A stretch of 64,000 bases of DNA from Lytechinus pictus (GCF_037042905.1 NC_087247.1:38209420-38273419); one strand, 5' to 3'. Counted from the first letter of the stretch, positions 12,101-22,637 are shown. Numbers and translations: made by a program. Notes: a model not told the origin generated them from the sequence alone.

Positions 12101-15100
12101 TTCCACTGTTACAAACTATCAAACTGGAGTTTCAGTCAAGGGTTATATTAGTTGCCAAGGATGCAGTCGAAATACATGCATCACCTGGTTTTTTAAAACA
12201 CCTCTAACATGTATTCAAGTATTTTCTTATGCAACCTTTGTACATTTTAACAACATATTTAGGTTAAATGTTGAGCCCCGTTGCAATGGTAGTTATAATA
12301 ATTGCAAAGTTATCATGCGTTCTTTGATAATGAAGCCCCAGATCAAAAGTGTTTTAAACCCAAGACAATTGCCTATATATATTTTTTTTTTTAATATGAT
12401 AAAATCTTCAGCCATCTCTCAATATTACATATAGGCCTAGTTATTGTGCTAGATTTGTCTCTTTGCAAGTCTTGCATCTTGACATCAGCATAGGGTGATG
12501 ACAAGCCTGTAGCCATCACTTTGTATGAATTAAGGGATAATTGTGTACTCGATGTGTCTTATTCCAGGTCATGTGTCTAAAACAGAAGATCAGATGTCAG
12601 CGCGAGGTGGTGCTAAACCCAAAACCAGTCCGATGGGTCCAAGGTTTCAGAGATCTGTCAGTATGCAAGATACAAGAACCATGGCTGCCACAACTACATC
12701 TAGTGTAACAACCACTGCTGGTAAGACATGTACATCAATATTATTTGAAATGAGAAACATAAATATGAATAAATCATTTGTGAAAATGATATCCAGTTCT
12801 CATTTATGGATACATGTTATGCTAGGTTCCAGATACTGAGTTGGGGCTAGTTGCTGAAAAGTTACAATAATGGTAACTTTGCCATCCAATGGTAACTTTG
12901 AAGGAAGCCTTGATTCTGATATGCTGATTAGCATTGTTACCATGGTACATGAAGTTACCATTGGGTGGCAAAGTTCACATGATATTATTTTTATGCAACA
13001 GGGCACTGGTAAAGGGCCAGTCTTTACCAGGGCACTGGTAAAGACCCGTGCCCAACAGGACACTGGTCTTCATCAGGTAAGGCCTGATGTAGACGTTTTC
13101 AGCCTTGTTAGTCTAACATGGCAAAAAAATTGGGATTTATCCACCATGATCAGCACAAGTCTTTCTTGATCAATATATCCTTCCTGAGAATATTGGAACT
13201 CTTCCAAAATATTAAGTATTGATCCAGGGCATCGTTGATTGCACTGAACTTTACGCTGATTACCATACCATGCAGAGCTGGCCCAACAATGTTCAAACTT
13301 GGCTTGATCAGGATTGATTGTTTCTGATTGGACTTGACTGGGCTTCAACAGATCTAGAAGATCAGCCAGATAAGTTTGTCAATAAAGTTGGCTTCAATAT
13401 TCTTTTGGATTGACTGATATGGGAGGAGGATGCACAAACATTTCTTAAGCTTATAGCCCAGCGCACACTGTGAGACGCGATTGCACCAAGATCTGATTTC
13501 AACAAAATCACAGAGTGTGTGCTAACCTACAATGCGCTGCAACTGTGACCCGCTTTGTTGCAGTAGGATCGTATACCAAACCTCAGACATTTGACCAAAC
13601 CTTTCTGCAATTTTTCTGTGATTTTGCTAACTTCAGCCAATCTGAAATGTCCTAGACGATGATGTCATGGCCAAATTTTTGTACTTCAGCAGCATAGATA
13701 ACGTGCATGAAAGAAGAGGCGCCATGAGATGCATTGTGCTGCTGAGCTGTTGCAATATTTGTACTTGTTGCAGTCGGATCTTAGTGACATGGCATCGCAT
13801 AGTGTGCGCTGGGCTTAAGAACAAAGGCCTCTTCAAATCAGTGAGCCTATCGGAGATGGCACAGTTCATATTAAGGATGAATAGGCATATATACAGTAAA
13901 AGAGTGACAAGAAGAGCAATGATACACTAGCTCCAGACGTATTTACTCTCTGGTCACTGAAAGAAAAATTAGAGAGAAATCATTTAAATAAGATACTAAA
14001 ATGTATACTATCATTCTTTATCCCATAGATAAAAAAAAAACTTGCAAAACTGCCATTAGGGAAATGAAATGTTCATCCATTTTGAAAGTTTCATTATACC
14101 TGTACTTTGTGATAATTGCATTGTTTTTTGCACTATCCAACAAATTCAATCATTTCTGCCAGGGATGATGCTAGAGGTCCTCTTGCCATCTCTTTTACTA
14201 AGCTCTATAAATGTTTAGTCATTTTGATACTCAAAATATAATTGTCTTTTTAAATCACACTCTTTTTCAACTTTGATGTCAATGTGCTATGTCAGGCCAG
14301 GGTGATGGTAGCAAGGTGATTCCAGTCCTCCAGAGATTAATGTCACAAGGCACAGAAGAAAGACCTGTCATCACAGAGAAAGGGCAGATACACACATTAG
14401 AGAGTCTGGAGAAAATGCACACAATCTTACCAACAGAGGGCAGTAGTACTCCTGCAGGCAAAAAACCTGAAGTAAGATCTAATACGTCTGTGTTTGGTTC
14501 TATGAAGCTTTTTTGTGTGTGTGTTTGTGTAATTCATTGTGTGTTAAATGTGGAACAGGGTTGAATAAACAAATTTGGAAGAAATATATAGTTAAATTAG
14601 TATAAAGCGTATATTTGCAAGTGTGGTACACAGGAATTTTTTATTATTTACTTCCACCTTGTTTTTCAAGCATTTTCAATCATACTTGGAATATGTTCAA
14701 TCAAAATTGCCAATTGTCTGATTATGAAAGTCTGATCAAGCAGATGTATTGAATTTCATTTTTCAACTTTTGATCAAATCAAATATGTATTTTTTACCTA
14801 CCATGATCTGAGGTTGCTAGGAATAAGTTAATATTTTGACCAGTGATTATTCAATGCATCTTATGGATTTTTAGGTTCCTAAGACCGCGTCTCCTTGAAA
14901 TGCACTTTACTAATAGAAATCAATATCAAATAATGCTTCATTAACGGCTACTTATTGTGTAATGTGAACAATTATTTTCTTGTCATATCCACAATTTTCC
15001 AACAGCCATGTATTTTGTGTTGATTGCTTTGTTTGCAGGTACAAAGTCTAGAGAGCATAGAGAGCTTACATATACCTTCTGGAGGAGCTAGCGACAAGAG

Positions 15101-18100
15101 ACCTTCAGCCGCAGCTGCTGGTACAGCTGGGGCGCCCTCTAGTGCTGAATCATCACATCACCTTCAAAGACTTCTCCAGCGCCTCCAGAGTGGCACAGAC
15201 ACCGCTCAAGCTCAGGGACTGATAGGGGCTGCACCATCAAGCACCTCAGCTGAACCATCACCACAGAAAGAGGTACCAGAGAAGGTACCCTCACCATCAC
15301 AACAGACTGATATGAATCAAGCATTGTTAGATAAGCTGAAGAGTGGGACAGCAGTGGCATTACCAGTGAACCTTTTAAAACCATCTAGTGCTACCCTGAC
15401 ACCGAACCTCTTAGTATCACAGTCTGCAAGTGGTACCGCAGATCCCAGTAGAGCACCACCTGCTATGAAACAGCTCTTCCCTGCTCCAAAAGAAGCAAGA
15501 AAGGTATTTTGCAGAAATGTTTAATCTTGTGATTTCATTGATCCTCCCAACTTGTCTCTCTTTTTAACTCAACATTTTTTTGACTCATTTTAAGGACAGG
15601 ACTTTGATGTGCTATGCCCATATGCCCATATGATGGACATCTAATGTTTGTGGATAAGCACCAAAATGGTATCTGATTTCACATGAAAGCTGACCATAAC
15701 ACTGCTTGAAATTGCAGACACGTCCAATATAGATTTTTGTCTTGCTTGCATAGCAGAACAAGACTATTTAATAGGAGGCATTATCAGCATTGAAATCTCG
15801 ACCAAGGTTAAGTTTTTGAAATTTCATAACTTTAATAGAAAGCATATGGACATAGTCCATGAAACTTGGACATAAGGGTAAACAACTATTACTGATCATC
15901 TCACAAGACCTTCAGGTCACATAATCAAGGTCAAAATGTCATCAAGGTCATGGAACTTCGATCATGTTTCTTAACCAATGTTAAATGTTTGAAATGTCTT
16001 TATATCTTTGAAAATATAAGGACCTATTTCATGAAACCTGGAAATAGGGTTAATCGAGTATTACTGATCATCTTATAAAAGTCGCAAGTCACATGATGAA
16101 GGTTGGAAGTCATTTAAGGGTCAACAAACTAAGTATTTTATTATCAAATGATTTTTGTTATCTCTGGCTTTCAAAGTCAGCCCTGCTGCTATATTTAATC
16201 ATCTAATGCAGGTGAGACTGCCAGAGGCTACTTGTTTATTTGGTTTAAAAGATTGCACTTTAAAAGATCATGATTTGATTAGTGCTGAGAAGAACTGTAT
16301 TGCTTACAGGAGCTGTAGTGTAGAAAATCAAAGAGACAAGATTGAAAGAAAAACAGATAGAGATATAGAGTATAGAATATTATTCTATGATTCTGAATAA
16401 ATTCCTGTAAAGGACTGCATAGCAATTTATTGACATTAAACAGGGGTGTGAGAGTTCAGATTTTTATTTGATTTCAGATTTTTTTGTTTTGATTTTCAGC
16501 TTAATTTCTGCTTATTTTTGGCCTTCCTCTGTACAAAAAGTATGGGAGTTCTTTCTATTTCAGACTTTTTCAACACTCTTCAAGCTTTTTTCAGATCTTT
16601 TTATTTGTGACCACTCACACCCCTGATTAAATCTGCTCGAATCGAAATTGCTCCAATAGAGAAACTGCACATTAAACACACAAATTAACATTTTAAGAAG
16701 TACAGTCCAACCTCTCTTATCCAGACACGTTGGGACCAGCACCAATCTGGATAAGGGATTTATCCAGATCTGGGATACCCAATATTAAATACACGCAGCT
16801 ACCTCCCCAGTGGTAGCTACACTTAATCTATTCTAGTGGGCGTACACAGACAGTATTTCACTGCTGTCAGGGCAAATTATATGCATTCTTTTTTGTGGAA
16901 ATGAAATCGATTGGTTGCCAAAACTTGAGGAATATATCGAGCATACCACGACAGAAAGAGAATAGTGCTGTTATTGTTAAAGGGATGGTCCGGGCTGAAA
17001 ATATTTATATCTTAATACATAGAGTAGAATTCACTGATCAAAATGCCGAAAATTTCATCAAAATCGGATAACAAATAAAAAAGTTATTGAAGTTTAAAGT
17101 TTAGCAATATTTTGTGACAATAGTCGTCATGAATATTCATTAGGTGGGTTGATGATGTCACATCTCCCCTTTCCGTTTTCTTATGTTATTACATAAAATC
17201 ACAATTTTTTCATTACTTCATACTTGTGTGAATAATATGTCTCCCTTATAATGAAATAAGTTGCAGCAATAAATATCTAATGCACTAAATCAGTTGTCCA
17301 TCCAATTTTTCTAGTTCTTAGAGGAAAAAAAATTGAATAAACCTAATTTCATATAATAAAATACAAAAGAACAAGTGGGGATGTGACATCATCAGCCCAC
17401 CTAATGAATATTCATGACGACTGTTTTCACAAAATATTGCTAAACTTTAAAATTCAATAACTTAGTTATTTGTTATCCGATTTTGATGAAATGTTCGGCA
17501 GTTTGCTCAGTGAATTCTACTCTATTTATTAAGCTATAAATACTTTCAGCCCGGACCATCTCTTTAAGAAAATTCTCTGTCGATATATCGCTAAAAATTT
17601 CTTACCGATATCGATAAAAAATCTGCGTTCATAATCAATACGCATTTTCTATGCATTATAGCGATGCACATAGGTTGGTCAAAATTTGTGTCTGCCACTG
17701 TACCGATAACGCTTTAAAATCTGCGTTGATCGGATGTAAACGATAACATGACATCTTTTAACAAACACATTTATCATAAATACATCCTCACCTTTCATGT
17801 TATTAGCATTATTTTAGGGTTGGATGAAGTTTTATCGATAATTTTGGGGCTTTTTGAACATCGTTCTGAGCAGTCAACATCTTTTGCCTGTCCGCCATTT
17901 TGATATCATGCTGTACATTCTCAAACGTAGAGGGCAGCAACATACGGCCGTGTGCTGCCTTCTACGTTAGTTGGTACTTCGTTAAAAATTGAGCTTGCGC
18001 TTGTTTTTTATTCGATCGAATTGAGTCGAGTGCAGTCACAATGTTTGGATTGTCATGATTATAGCGAAGTGGAGGTGAGATCGTGTTTTGTGGCTAGTTC

Positions 18101-20888
18101 AGTATTCGTATTTTGTGGCTAGTTAAGTATTCGTATTTTGTTGAGATTTTGGAGTAATTTCTGTTGCTGTTCTATGTATTTTTAGGAAAAATACGTTTTC
18201 CGTGATTTTCCGTGTGAAAAGCCACTTTCAAAAGGCCGTTTTTGTGAATTCCGTGAAATTGCGGAAAATCACTATCATGTCCCTACATAATAGCGGGTAT
18301 TATCGACAACGAGAGAAAGGTTATTGATATCGCTAAGTGGCAAAAAATAAGCGATCATCGACAAGACTAGCAACAAACAAGCGATTATTGACAAGACTAG
18401 CGATGAAGGGGTTATTGATTACAGCACTAAAGGAGAATGACTCAATGAAACTAAGTTTGAAAATTGGATCATCGCAGCTTTGCAAAGTCAGCCATTGTAA
18501 TACTGACTGTAGGCTCAAACATGATAGTTGGCACTGTTTCAAAATGCAAGATGAGGCTTGAGCAAGACATGTGTTGTTGTTTCCCCCCAAAAAAAAAAAA
18601 AACGCTGTGCCCTGATTTACTGGAAAATTATCCTGTCTAAGTTCTTTCGTTAATTTGGGTAAGATATTTTCATAAAAAATAATGTTGTAGGTAGACTAAA
18701 TTGGAAAATGTATGTAATCAAAGTGAGTTTGTGTAGGAATTTTGACTTAGATTGAAATCTCATTTCCCCTCTTACTTGATTGAAAAAAATGAAAATCTTG
18801 GCAAGTGTATTTTATTATATGAAATTAGGTTTATTCAAAAATTTTCTCCCAAGAACTAAAACAATTGGATTGACAACTGGTTATTGTGCATTAGTGCATT
18901 AGTTATTTATTGCCGCAACTTATTTAATCATAATGGAGACACATGTATTAAAAAATGAAACAATTCTGATTTCATGTAATAACATAAGAAAAGGGGAAGT
19001 GGGGATATCAGCCCACCTAATGAATATTCATGACAATGTGCATATAACCGTTTTCACAAAATATTGATAAACCTTAAAATTCAGTAGCTTCGTTATTTGT
19101 TATCCGATTTTGATGACATTTTCAGCATTTTCCTCTGTGAATTTTACCCTATTTATTTAGATATAAATATTTTCAGCCAGGAGCATCCCTTTAATTGCAT
19201 GATGTTACCCTTATTGCAAGATTATAGATGAATAACAGACACAATACTCAAATTGCAAAGCTGTGACCATTCTTGTACGATGATCTTAAGCAGCCATTCT
19301 CATTTCTTTTTGTTGAAGCTCTTAATATTTTGTTGAGAATCTGTACTGCTACACTATCCAACACTTGAACGAGCATGGGGGGGGGGTCCAGGGGCCCTTT
19401 AAGGGCAGGGGATTGAGCCCCCCAAAGCTATGGAATATCAGGCCTTTAAAATATCCAAGAGGGAAGAGGGTCTCTAACTAATATCAAGAGATGAAATACA
19501 AATGTAAACAAACTACCCAATTTATATTTTTTTATTATTGACCTTTCACAATGCAGTGATACCTCAAGTTCAGACTGTTCTGCACCATTGACTGAAGTGA
19601 CATTTCCCTGATATATCAGTCTTGACTGAAATGTGGCACTTCGGAGAACGTTGCTCAAATGAATATTTGTTATTCTATTTCTGCATTTGTAATTCACAAT
19701 ATTCTTGTTTGAAAATCACTGTTCACAAATGTATGTTGATCCAAAATGGTTAGAATCCTGGTTGACATGCTCCTGTCCTAAGACCGGGGGAACCAGTAAG
19801 TTCAAACCAAATGTTTTCAAAATTTTAATAAGAATAATAAAAGCTGCAGTTCATCATCAGCCTGGAGCTCGATGAGTTGTTCTTGAAGATGTTGCTGGGA
19901 CATATCAAGAAAATTGTTGCTACTTACTCCAACCACCTCTCATCTGTTTGGTCAATATAGCTGAGTTTTTTGTTTTCCTTTTGTAATAAAATGATCATTA
20001 AACCACTCAATTCCAGGTTACTAGTAGATTCAGTTTTCCCCATGTATCCTTTTTTCCATGAAATGGTCCCCAAGTCAAAGAATAGAGAAGGCAGGTAAAG
20101 CAATAAGATAACTTACACTATTATGTTTCTTTCTGTGTTTTGTGAAAACAGACCCCTTCACCGCCAACCACCATACAAGGTGTACCATCCAACCTCCTTA
20201 CACCAGAACTCCTAAGAACACGTTTAACCAGCGAGTCAGCTCTAATCTCACCCCTTAAACTCAGTGGTTCAGTCCAGGCTGGCCAGAGTCAACCTGTAGG
20301 CAAGAGGGGTCCAACAACTCCACTCACCAAGGAGCAGTTGGCTGACACATTAGTTCATCTCTTGAGGGTGAGTTTATCAGGGTTTTCTTTGGAACAGACG
20401 AAGGCGCGTCAATGTCATGACATTACCATGTTGCTGTCACGCTAATGAATTCAACTATAAACCAACCAATGATCTTGTCATTAGAATTAACAGTTATGAT
20501 TGGTCGGGAGTTAGGTTTGTAGGTGGGACTGGGGCATTAACAAGAATATGGTAAACATGGAGTAATGGACAAGGATTGAATTGTGTAAGAGGAATCCATT
20601 CAGATTTCAACTTACATGTACATGTACGGTTCAATAAAAGGAGAAATATATGAGTAACATATCATTGTAAAATTCTAGATAGTCCATTGAAAGACAACTT
20701 AATAATGACCTCTTTCTGCTGTGGCATTTTACATTTACTTTAAATTCTATGCATTGTAATCATTTAAGAAATATTCAGTTAATTTAACTTAGGTACTGTT
20801 TGTGAAATTGAATACAATATCTCATACATACTTCTGTTAGCCCCTCCCCCCCCCCCCGTATCTGTTCAAACGTTTTCAACCCATCATT

Positions 20889-20921
<33 letters not shown>

Positions 20922-21209
20922 TGACTTAGAAAGCGCCATATCCACTCTGTAGAGTGCTCAAGGCGCATAAAGAGCTAAGACTTAAATAAAAAAAGTTTTT
21001 AGAAGATTTTTTAAAGTTACGACAGCGGTACATTTCTTTCTTTTTTTTACATCCATGCTATGATTTTGTTTGAAGTGCTGAAGTGATCATTTTAAACGAT
21101 TATAGCATTAATATCATTTTCATCTGACATCTTATTTCAGACTGATGATGACTTCTTGAGCAAGATTCATTCTGCATACACCCACTCTCTTCAACGTCTA
21201 CCCCCTTAA
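64..21209 (+). CDS. DCP1: mRNA-decapping enzyme subunit DCP1 (3' nine exons, 5' end outside window)
   Basis: DCP1 activates DCP2, which removes the 5' cap from mRNA in cytoplasmic P-bodies. Nine exons on the plus strand (64-191, 4830-4893, 8335-8437, 9884-10007, 12568-12720, 14296-14471, 15039-15503, 20152-20367, 21141-21209) all have AG/GT borders and compatible phases, and give 498 complete codons plus TAA at 21207-21209. The first two exons encode the distal EVH1 domain (SASPYHGFMIMNRLSLHNL, then GIWFYNRNDC). Exon 3 holds the metazoan motif I region (DIMSMLSKAQHEY). Exons 4-7 are low-complexity Gly/Ser/Thr/Pro linker. The last two exons carry the C-terminal trimerisation helix (LTKEQLADTLVHLLR joined to TDDDFLSKIHSAYTHSL). 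The match to animal DCP1A/B is from knowledge of the family. N-terminal EVH1 exons and the start codon lie upstream. An invertebrate would normally have one DCP1, so no A/B assignment is made. Confidence 0.95.
333..1916. mobile_element. TIR element or nested composite with poly-G termini
   Basis: Left end CAGCGGCGTATCAGG (333-347) is a near inverse of right end CCTGTTACGCCACTG (1901-1915). Both ends run into G/C homopolymers. A candidate 7-bp target duplication GCATGTT occurs at 326-332 and 1917-1923. A second right-end-like motif (TACGCCACTGTG, near 628-640) suggests a shorter copy nested in the left part. No transposase frame is visible. It carries two palindromic GAGCGAGCGAAGCGAGCGAG units (about 490 and 733). 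Confidence 0.55.
1925..2310. repeat. Degenerate GAGTCA / CAAGTCA short-motif repeat
   Basis: Words such as GAGTCTTGAG, TTGAGTCAAG and AAGTCAGCAG recur at irregular 20-60 bp spacing across about 380 bp. It is decayed tandem sequence with no open frame. Confidence 0.6.
4830..4893 (+). CDS. DCP1: DCP1 exon b: end of EVH1 domain
   Basis: The acceptor is CATCTACAG and the donor GTAAAT. The exon encodes AICGIWFYNRNDCIRFAELI. GIWFY..NDC is the hallmark last strand and start of the C-terminal helix of the DCP1 EVH1 fold. It enters with two bases and leaves with two, matching both neighbours. Confidence 0.93.
4981..5309. mobile_element. Foldback MITE with GGCCTGTTTCATGAAAC-type ends
   Basis: The left end GGCCTGTTTCATGAAAC is mirrored by the right end TTTGTGAAACATGCCCCTGG. 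Inner GCAGAGTTATGCA is mirrored by TATGCATGCAGC. The element is non-autonomous, about 330 bp, and lies inside a DCP1 intron. Confidence 0.6.
6041..6286. mobile_element. Short MITE with TAACCCTTTGC inverted ends
   Basis: TTAACCCTTTGCAAG at 6041 is inverted as GCGCAAAGGGTTA ending near 6286. It is about 245 bp and AT-rich inside. The left end abuts TTAA, as in piggyBac-type termini, but the right end has TTAG. Confidence 0.45.
7272..7408. repeat. Palindromic dispersed repeat, copy 1
   Basis: It shares a GATTGGCTGTTGAGC-like centre and TTACCAT-type arms with segments at 10140-10264 and 12857-12972. All three lie in DCP1 introns. Confidence 0.45.
8335..8437 (+). CDS. DCP1: DCP1 exon c: EVH1 C-terminal helix and motif I
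   Basis: The acceptor is GTGTAG and the donor GTGAGA. The exon completes the EVH1 helix (RLLAKIRQEE) and then gives DIMSMLSKAQHEYK, matching the short conserved DIL.MLS.A.DEY motif found after EVH1 in animal DCP1. It ends in phase 0. Confidence 0.93.
8438..9883 (+). other. DCP1 intron c/d, no internal features
   Basis: AT-rich intron. Apart from the T-run that forms the acceptor tract before 9884, I see nothing structured or coding. Confidence 0.7.
9884..10007 (+). CDS. DCP1: DCP1 exon d: Gly-rich linker
   Basis: A long T-run and CCAG precede the exon; GTATCT follows. It encodes a basic start (QGTKKKRS), a polyglycine tract and VIRPIPVKVSP. The GGT/GGA repeat is simple-sequence-like, so its length may vary between alleles. 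It is a low-complexity linker with no known fold and ends with one base of a split codon. Confidence 0.88.
10140..10264. repeat. Palindromic dispersed repeat, copy 2
   Basis: The left arm CTTCATAAAGACTTACAATT is mirrored by ACAATTGTAAGTCTATGAAA. The centre has GATTGACTGTTAAGC. It is the best preserved of three related intronic copies. Confidence 0.55.
11236..11770. repeat. Cluster of ATGACAAAATTTATGACA motifs
   Basis: Motif copies occur near 11238, 11538 and 11649, with inverted forms such as CATAGATTTTGTCATA near 11570. The cluster surrounds the palindrome at 11288-11349. An open frame across part of it is a by-product of the repeat and is not called as a gene. Confidence 0.5.
11288..11349. 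repeat. 62-bp near-perfect palindrome
   Basis: The left half has ATTAAGTGCATCAATATA and the right half TATATTGATGCACTTAAT, around a centre rich in ACGCGTATACGC. The outer bases CATTG and CAATG also pair. Confidence 0.8.
11858..12104 (-). mobile_element. tRNA-derived SINE (SURF1-like)
   Basis: On the minus strand the head has an A-box-like TGGTGCAGTGG and a B-box-like GTTTGAATCC at tRNA spacing. A non-tRNA body continues with GGGTACCCGG. The family assignment to sea urchin SURF1-type SINEs is from memory. The head is not a functional tRNA: its 3' acceptor half is absent. Confidence 0.65.
12568..12720 (+). CDS. DCP1: DCP1 exon e: Ser/Thr-rich linker
   Basis: The acceptor is TTATTCCAG and the donor GTAAGA. 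Phases match both neighbours. The exon encodes a basic, Ser/Thr-rich stretch (RSVSMQDTR followed by TTTSSVTTT). Family-level homology is not visible here; the exon is supported by reading-frame continuity. Confidence 0.88.
12721..14295 (+). other. DCP1 intron e/f
   Basis: It contains the third copy of the palindromic dispersed repeat (12857-12972). A short tandem GGGCACTGGTAAAG-like segment follows at about 13005-13050. The rest shows no signal. Confidence 0.65.
12857..12972. repeat. Palindromic dispersed repeat, copy 3
   Basis: TAACTTTGCCATCCAATGG on the left is mirrored by CCATTGGGTGGCAAAGTT on the right, giving a strong stem. The centre resembles copies 1 and 2. Confidence 0.5.
14296..14471 (+). 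CDS. DCP1: DCP1 exon f: linker with short helical motif
   Basis: The acceptor is CTATGTCAG and the donor GTAAGA. The exon encodes VIPVLQRLMSQGTEE followed by HTLESLEKMHTILP, two short amphipathic-looking segments in an otherwise polar linker. It ends in phase 0. Confidence 0.88.
14472..15038 (+). other. DCP1 intron f/g, no internal features
   Basis: AT-rich intron of 567 bp. A TGTG tract sits just after the donor. Nothing else is seen. Confidence 0.7.
15039..15503 (+). CDS. DCP1: DCP1 exon g: long linker exon
   Basis: The acceptor is TTTGCAG and the donor GTATTT. At 465 nt and 155 codons it is the largest DCP1 exon here, open in a single frame and starting and ending in phase 0. It is rich in Ala, Ser, Pro and Gln. 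Repeated leucine-rich patches (HLQRLLQRLQSG, ALLDKLKSG) look like short protein-binding helices. Confidence 0.92.
15800..16130. repeat. Tandem repeat, ~170-bp period
   Basis: The unit CATGAAACTTGG ... TTACTGATCATCT ... GTCACATAATCAAGGT recurs as CATGAAACCTGG ... TTACTGATCATCT ... GTCACATGATGAAGGT about 170 bp later. AGGTCA-type words repeat throughout. Confidence 0.6.
16977..17567. mobile_element. TTAA-flanked foldback MITE, complete copy
   Basis: TTAA at both ends (16977-16980, 17564-17567) flanks inverted ends AGGGATGGTCCGGGCTGAAA and TTTCAGCCCGGACCATCT. Long arms of about 200 bp include GAATATTCATTAGGTGGG and its inverse CCCACCTAATGAATATTC. TTAA duplications are typical of piggyBac-type transposition; no transposase is encoded. 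Confidence 0.8.
18810..19194. mobile_element. Second copy of the TTAA foldback, left-truncated
   Basis: It shares the right arm of the 16977-17567 element (CCCACCTAATGAATATTC to TTTCAGCCAGGAGCATCCC, then TTAA at 19191-19194). The centre is in the opposite orientation to the first copy. The left end is missing. Confidence 0.7.
20152..20367 (+). CDS. DCP1: DCP1 exon h: linker and start of trimerisation domain
   Basis: The acceptor is GAAAACAG and the donor GTGAGT. The exon encodes NLLTPELLRTRL (a leucine patch) and closes with LTKEQLADTLVHLLR. That closing segment aligns with LSKSQLQDTLIHLIK of human DCP1A, the first half of the C-terminal trimerisation helix pair. Confidence 0.94.
20368..21140 (+). 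other. DCP1 last intron
   Basis: It holds an (AAT)n tract at 20890-20920 followed by an AAGCGCCATATCC...AAGGCGCATAAAG motif. Nothing else is seen. Confidence 0.7.
20890..20995. repeat. (AAT)n microsatellite with adjoining dispersed repeat tail
   Basis: About ten AAT units are followed by GTGACTTAGAAAGCGCC and CTCAAGGCGCATAAAG. This microsatellite plus GCGC-tail arrangement resembles dispersed elements of marine invertebrate genomes. Confidence 0.6.
21141..21209 (+). CDS. DCP1: DCP1 terminal exon: trimerisation helix and stop
   Basis: The acceptor is TTATTTCAG. The exon reads TDDDFLSKIHSAYTHSL, then QRLPP and TAA. It aligns with NDSSFLSTLHEVYLQVL of human DCP1A, the second half of the C-terminal trimerisation domain. 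Confidence 0.94.
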   Translation, partial: TDDDFLSKIHSAYTHSLQRLPP

Positions 21210-22225
21210 GATGACCTTTGCTTGGATCCAGATGATCTCTTCTCACTATCATAATATCCAGCAAACAGTCCATGGAATCCTATGGACGATAAACGCCCTT
21301 TGCATCTTATGTGAATGCATCCCATAGCGCAATCACTGTGTTGCATAGGAAGTGAGGTACTTAATTACCTTAATGTCTCATGAATAATGCATTGCATTTT
21401 GCAAAGCACTAACCTTTACAGCCAATACTTGCTGATTGTTTGCTGTTATTGATGATAATATAAATGAGGACAATGATTTGGAAAACTTCAAATGAGAAAG
21501 AATTCAAAAGATGGAGAAAAAAAATGATAGACTTTGGGGGCCCTCAGCATGATTGCAAACTTTCTGTTTTGATTCATCCAAAGTTCATCATTAGTATTGA
21601 GTTATGTCTTCTCAATAATGAGTGATGACAAGGACAAAGCTAGTGGTGGTACTGGTTTTCATTATTGTTACTCAGTTTTAAGCTATCAATAACATGATTG
21701 TTAATCCACGTTATAAGTTGAATTCCACATACAGTCATTGCTGGTTATAGGTGAGGCAGCCTGATTCATGCTCTCTAAACCCAACACAAGCACCACATTC
21801 GATCACCCATTGTGATATTACTAATTTAACTATTTTAGATCACTATTGAAGGTAACCTATTGACTACAGAAGTTCACATAAGGATTTTTAGCAAAAAAAT
21901 AAGAGCAGTATAATACTCCTATACCCTCCTGAATCCATCCCTGTTATCTAGGCCTAATTAGTTTTCCTTCTCAAATGAACAGGTATATGTTTGAAATCAT
22001 GACACAAGTTTCTTTTTATAGCTCTACAGATGTTACATACAGACCTTTATTGTGTGTAATGTTGTTTGCAATTCTAGCATTTCAGACAATACCTACTGAA
22101 ATTGTCATTGTCCTTGATACTTCATATGTAATGCTATGATAGTGCTTCCAAGAAATTAAAAAGTTTATTATAATTTGTACAGGATGAATGAGGAATATTT
22201 ATTTCCAGTAATCAAAGATTTATTA

Positions 22226-22507
22226 TTAACCCTTGACGTGCCAAGAACACATATATGTGCATCCACTGGAGTGCCACGAACACATTTTCGTGCAATGGTC
22301 ATACAGCTATTGTTATGCCTTTTGCATTTTGAGGAGTGCATTGCATGCATGAGTGATTCCATTGTTCAGTTCAGCTTATGGTCAAGAGGTTTAACATTAT
22401 TGTCTCAGGAGTGATTCCCTTTTTTTATAAATATAACAATAAAATATAGACTCATTGAAAAAAAAATGGCACTCACTGAGTACAGTGAATGGCACATTAA
22501 GAGTTAA
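22226..22507. mobile_element. TTAA-flanked MITE (piggyBac-type ends)
   Basis: TTAA at 22226-22229 and 22504-22507 encloses inverted ends CCCTTGACGTGCC and GGCACATTAAGAG. Two small internal hairpins (AACACATATATGTGC, GAACACATTTTCGTGC) lie near the left end. It is 282 bp and non-coding, and it contains the AATAAA at 22438. Confidence 0.7.
22438..22443 (+). other. Candidate poly(A) signal AATAAA
   Basis: Canonical hexamer about 1.2 kb after the DCP1 stop, inside the MITE at 22226-22507. A second AATAAA at 22638-22643 lies outside it. Confidence 0.4.
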
Positions 22508-22637
22508 TGGCATTGGCTACAGAAACAAAGTACTGTATTATAAGATTAAGGCAGCTGTACTTATCACGTATCACTCAGACTTTTCTGTTGCGTTTTATTA
22601 TGATCATTATCAGTAAAATCTTAGCACTACAACTTAA

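Larger units (their letters stand above)
10008..12567 (+). other. DCP1 intron d/e rich in repeats
   Basis: This intron holds the palindromic repeat at 10140-10264, the ATGACAAAATTT motif cluster at 11236-11770 with a 62-bp palindrome at 11288-11349, and a tRNA-derived SINE at 11858-12104. The rest is unremarkable. Confidence 0.75.
15504..20151 (+). other. DCP1 intron g/h with tandem repeat and two foldback elements
   Basis: This 4.6-kb intron contains a ~170-bp-period repeat (15800-16130), a complete TTAA-flanked foldback (16977-17567) and a truncated second copy (18810-19194). A poly-G element remnant lies at about 19373-19425. Confidence 0.75.

Noticed and set aside
12030-12104. A tRNA gene on the minus strand
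   Set aside because: A and B boxes are present but the acceptor stem does not close and a SINE body follows; it is a tRNA-derived SINE head.
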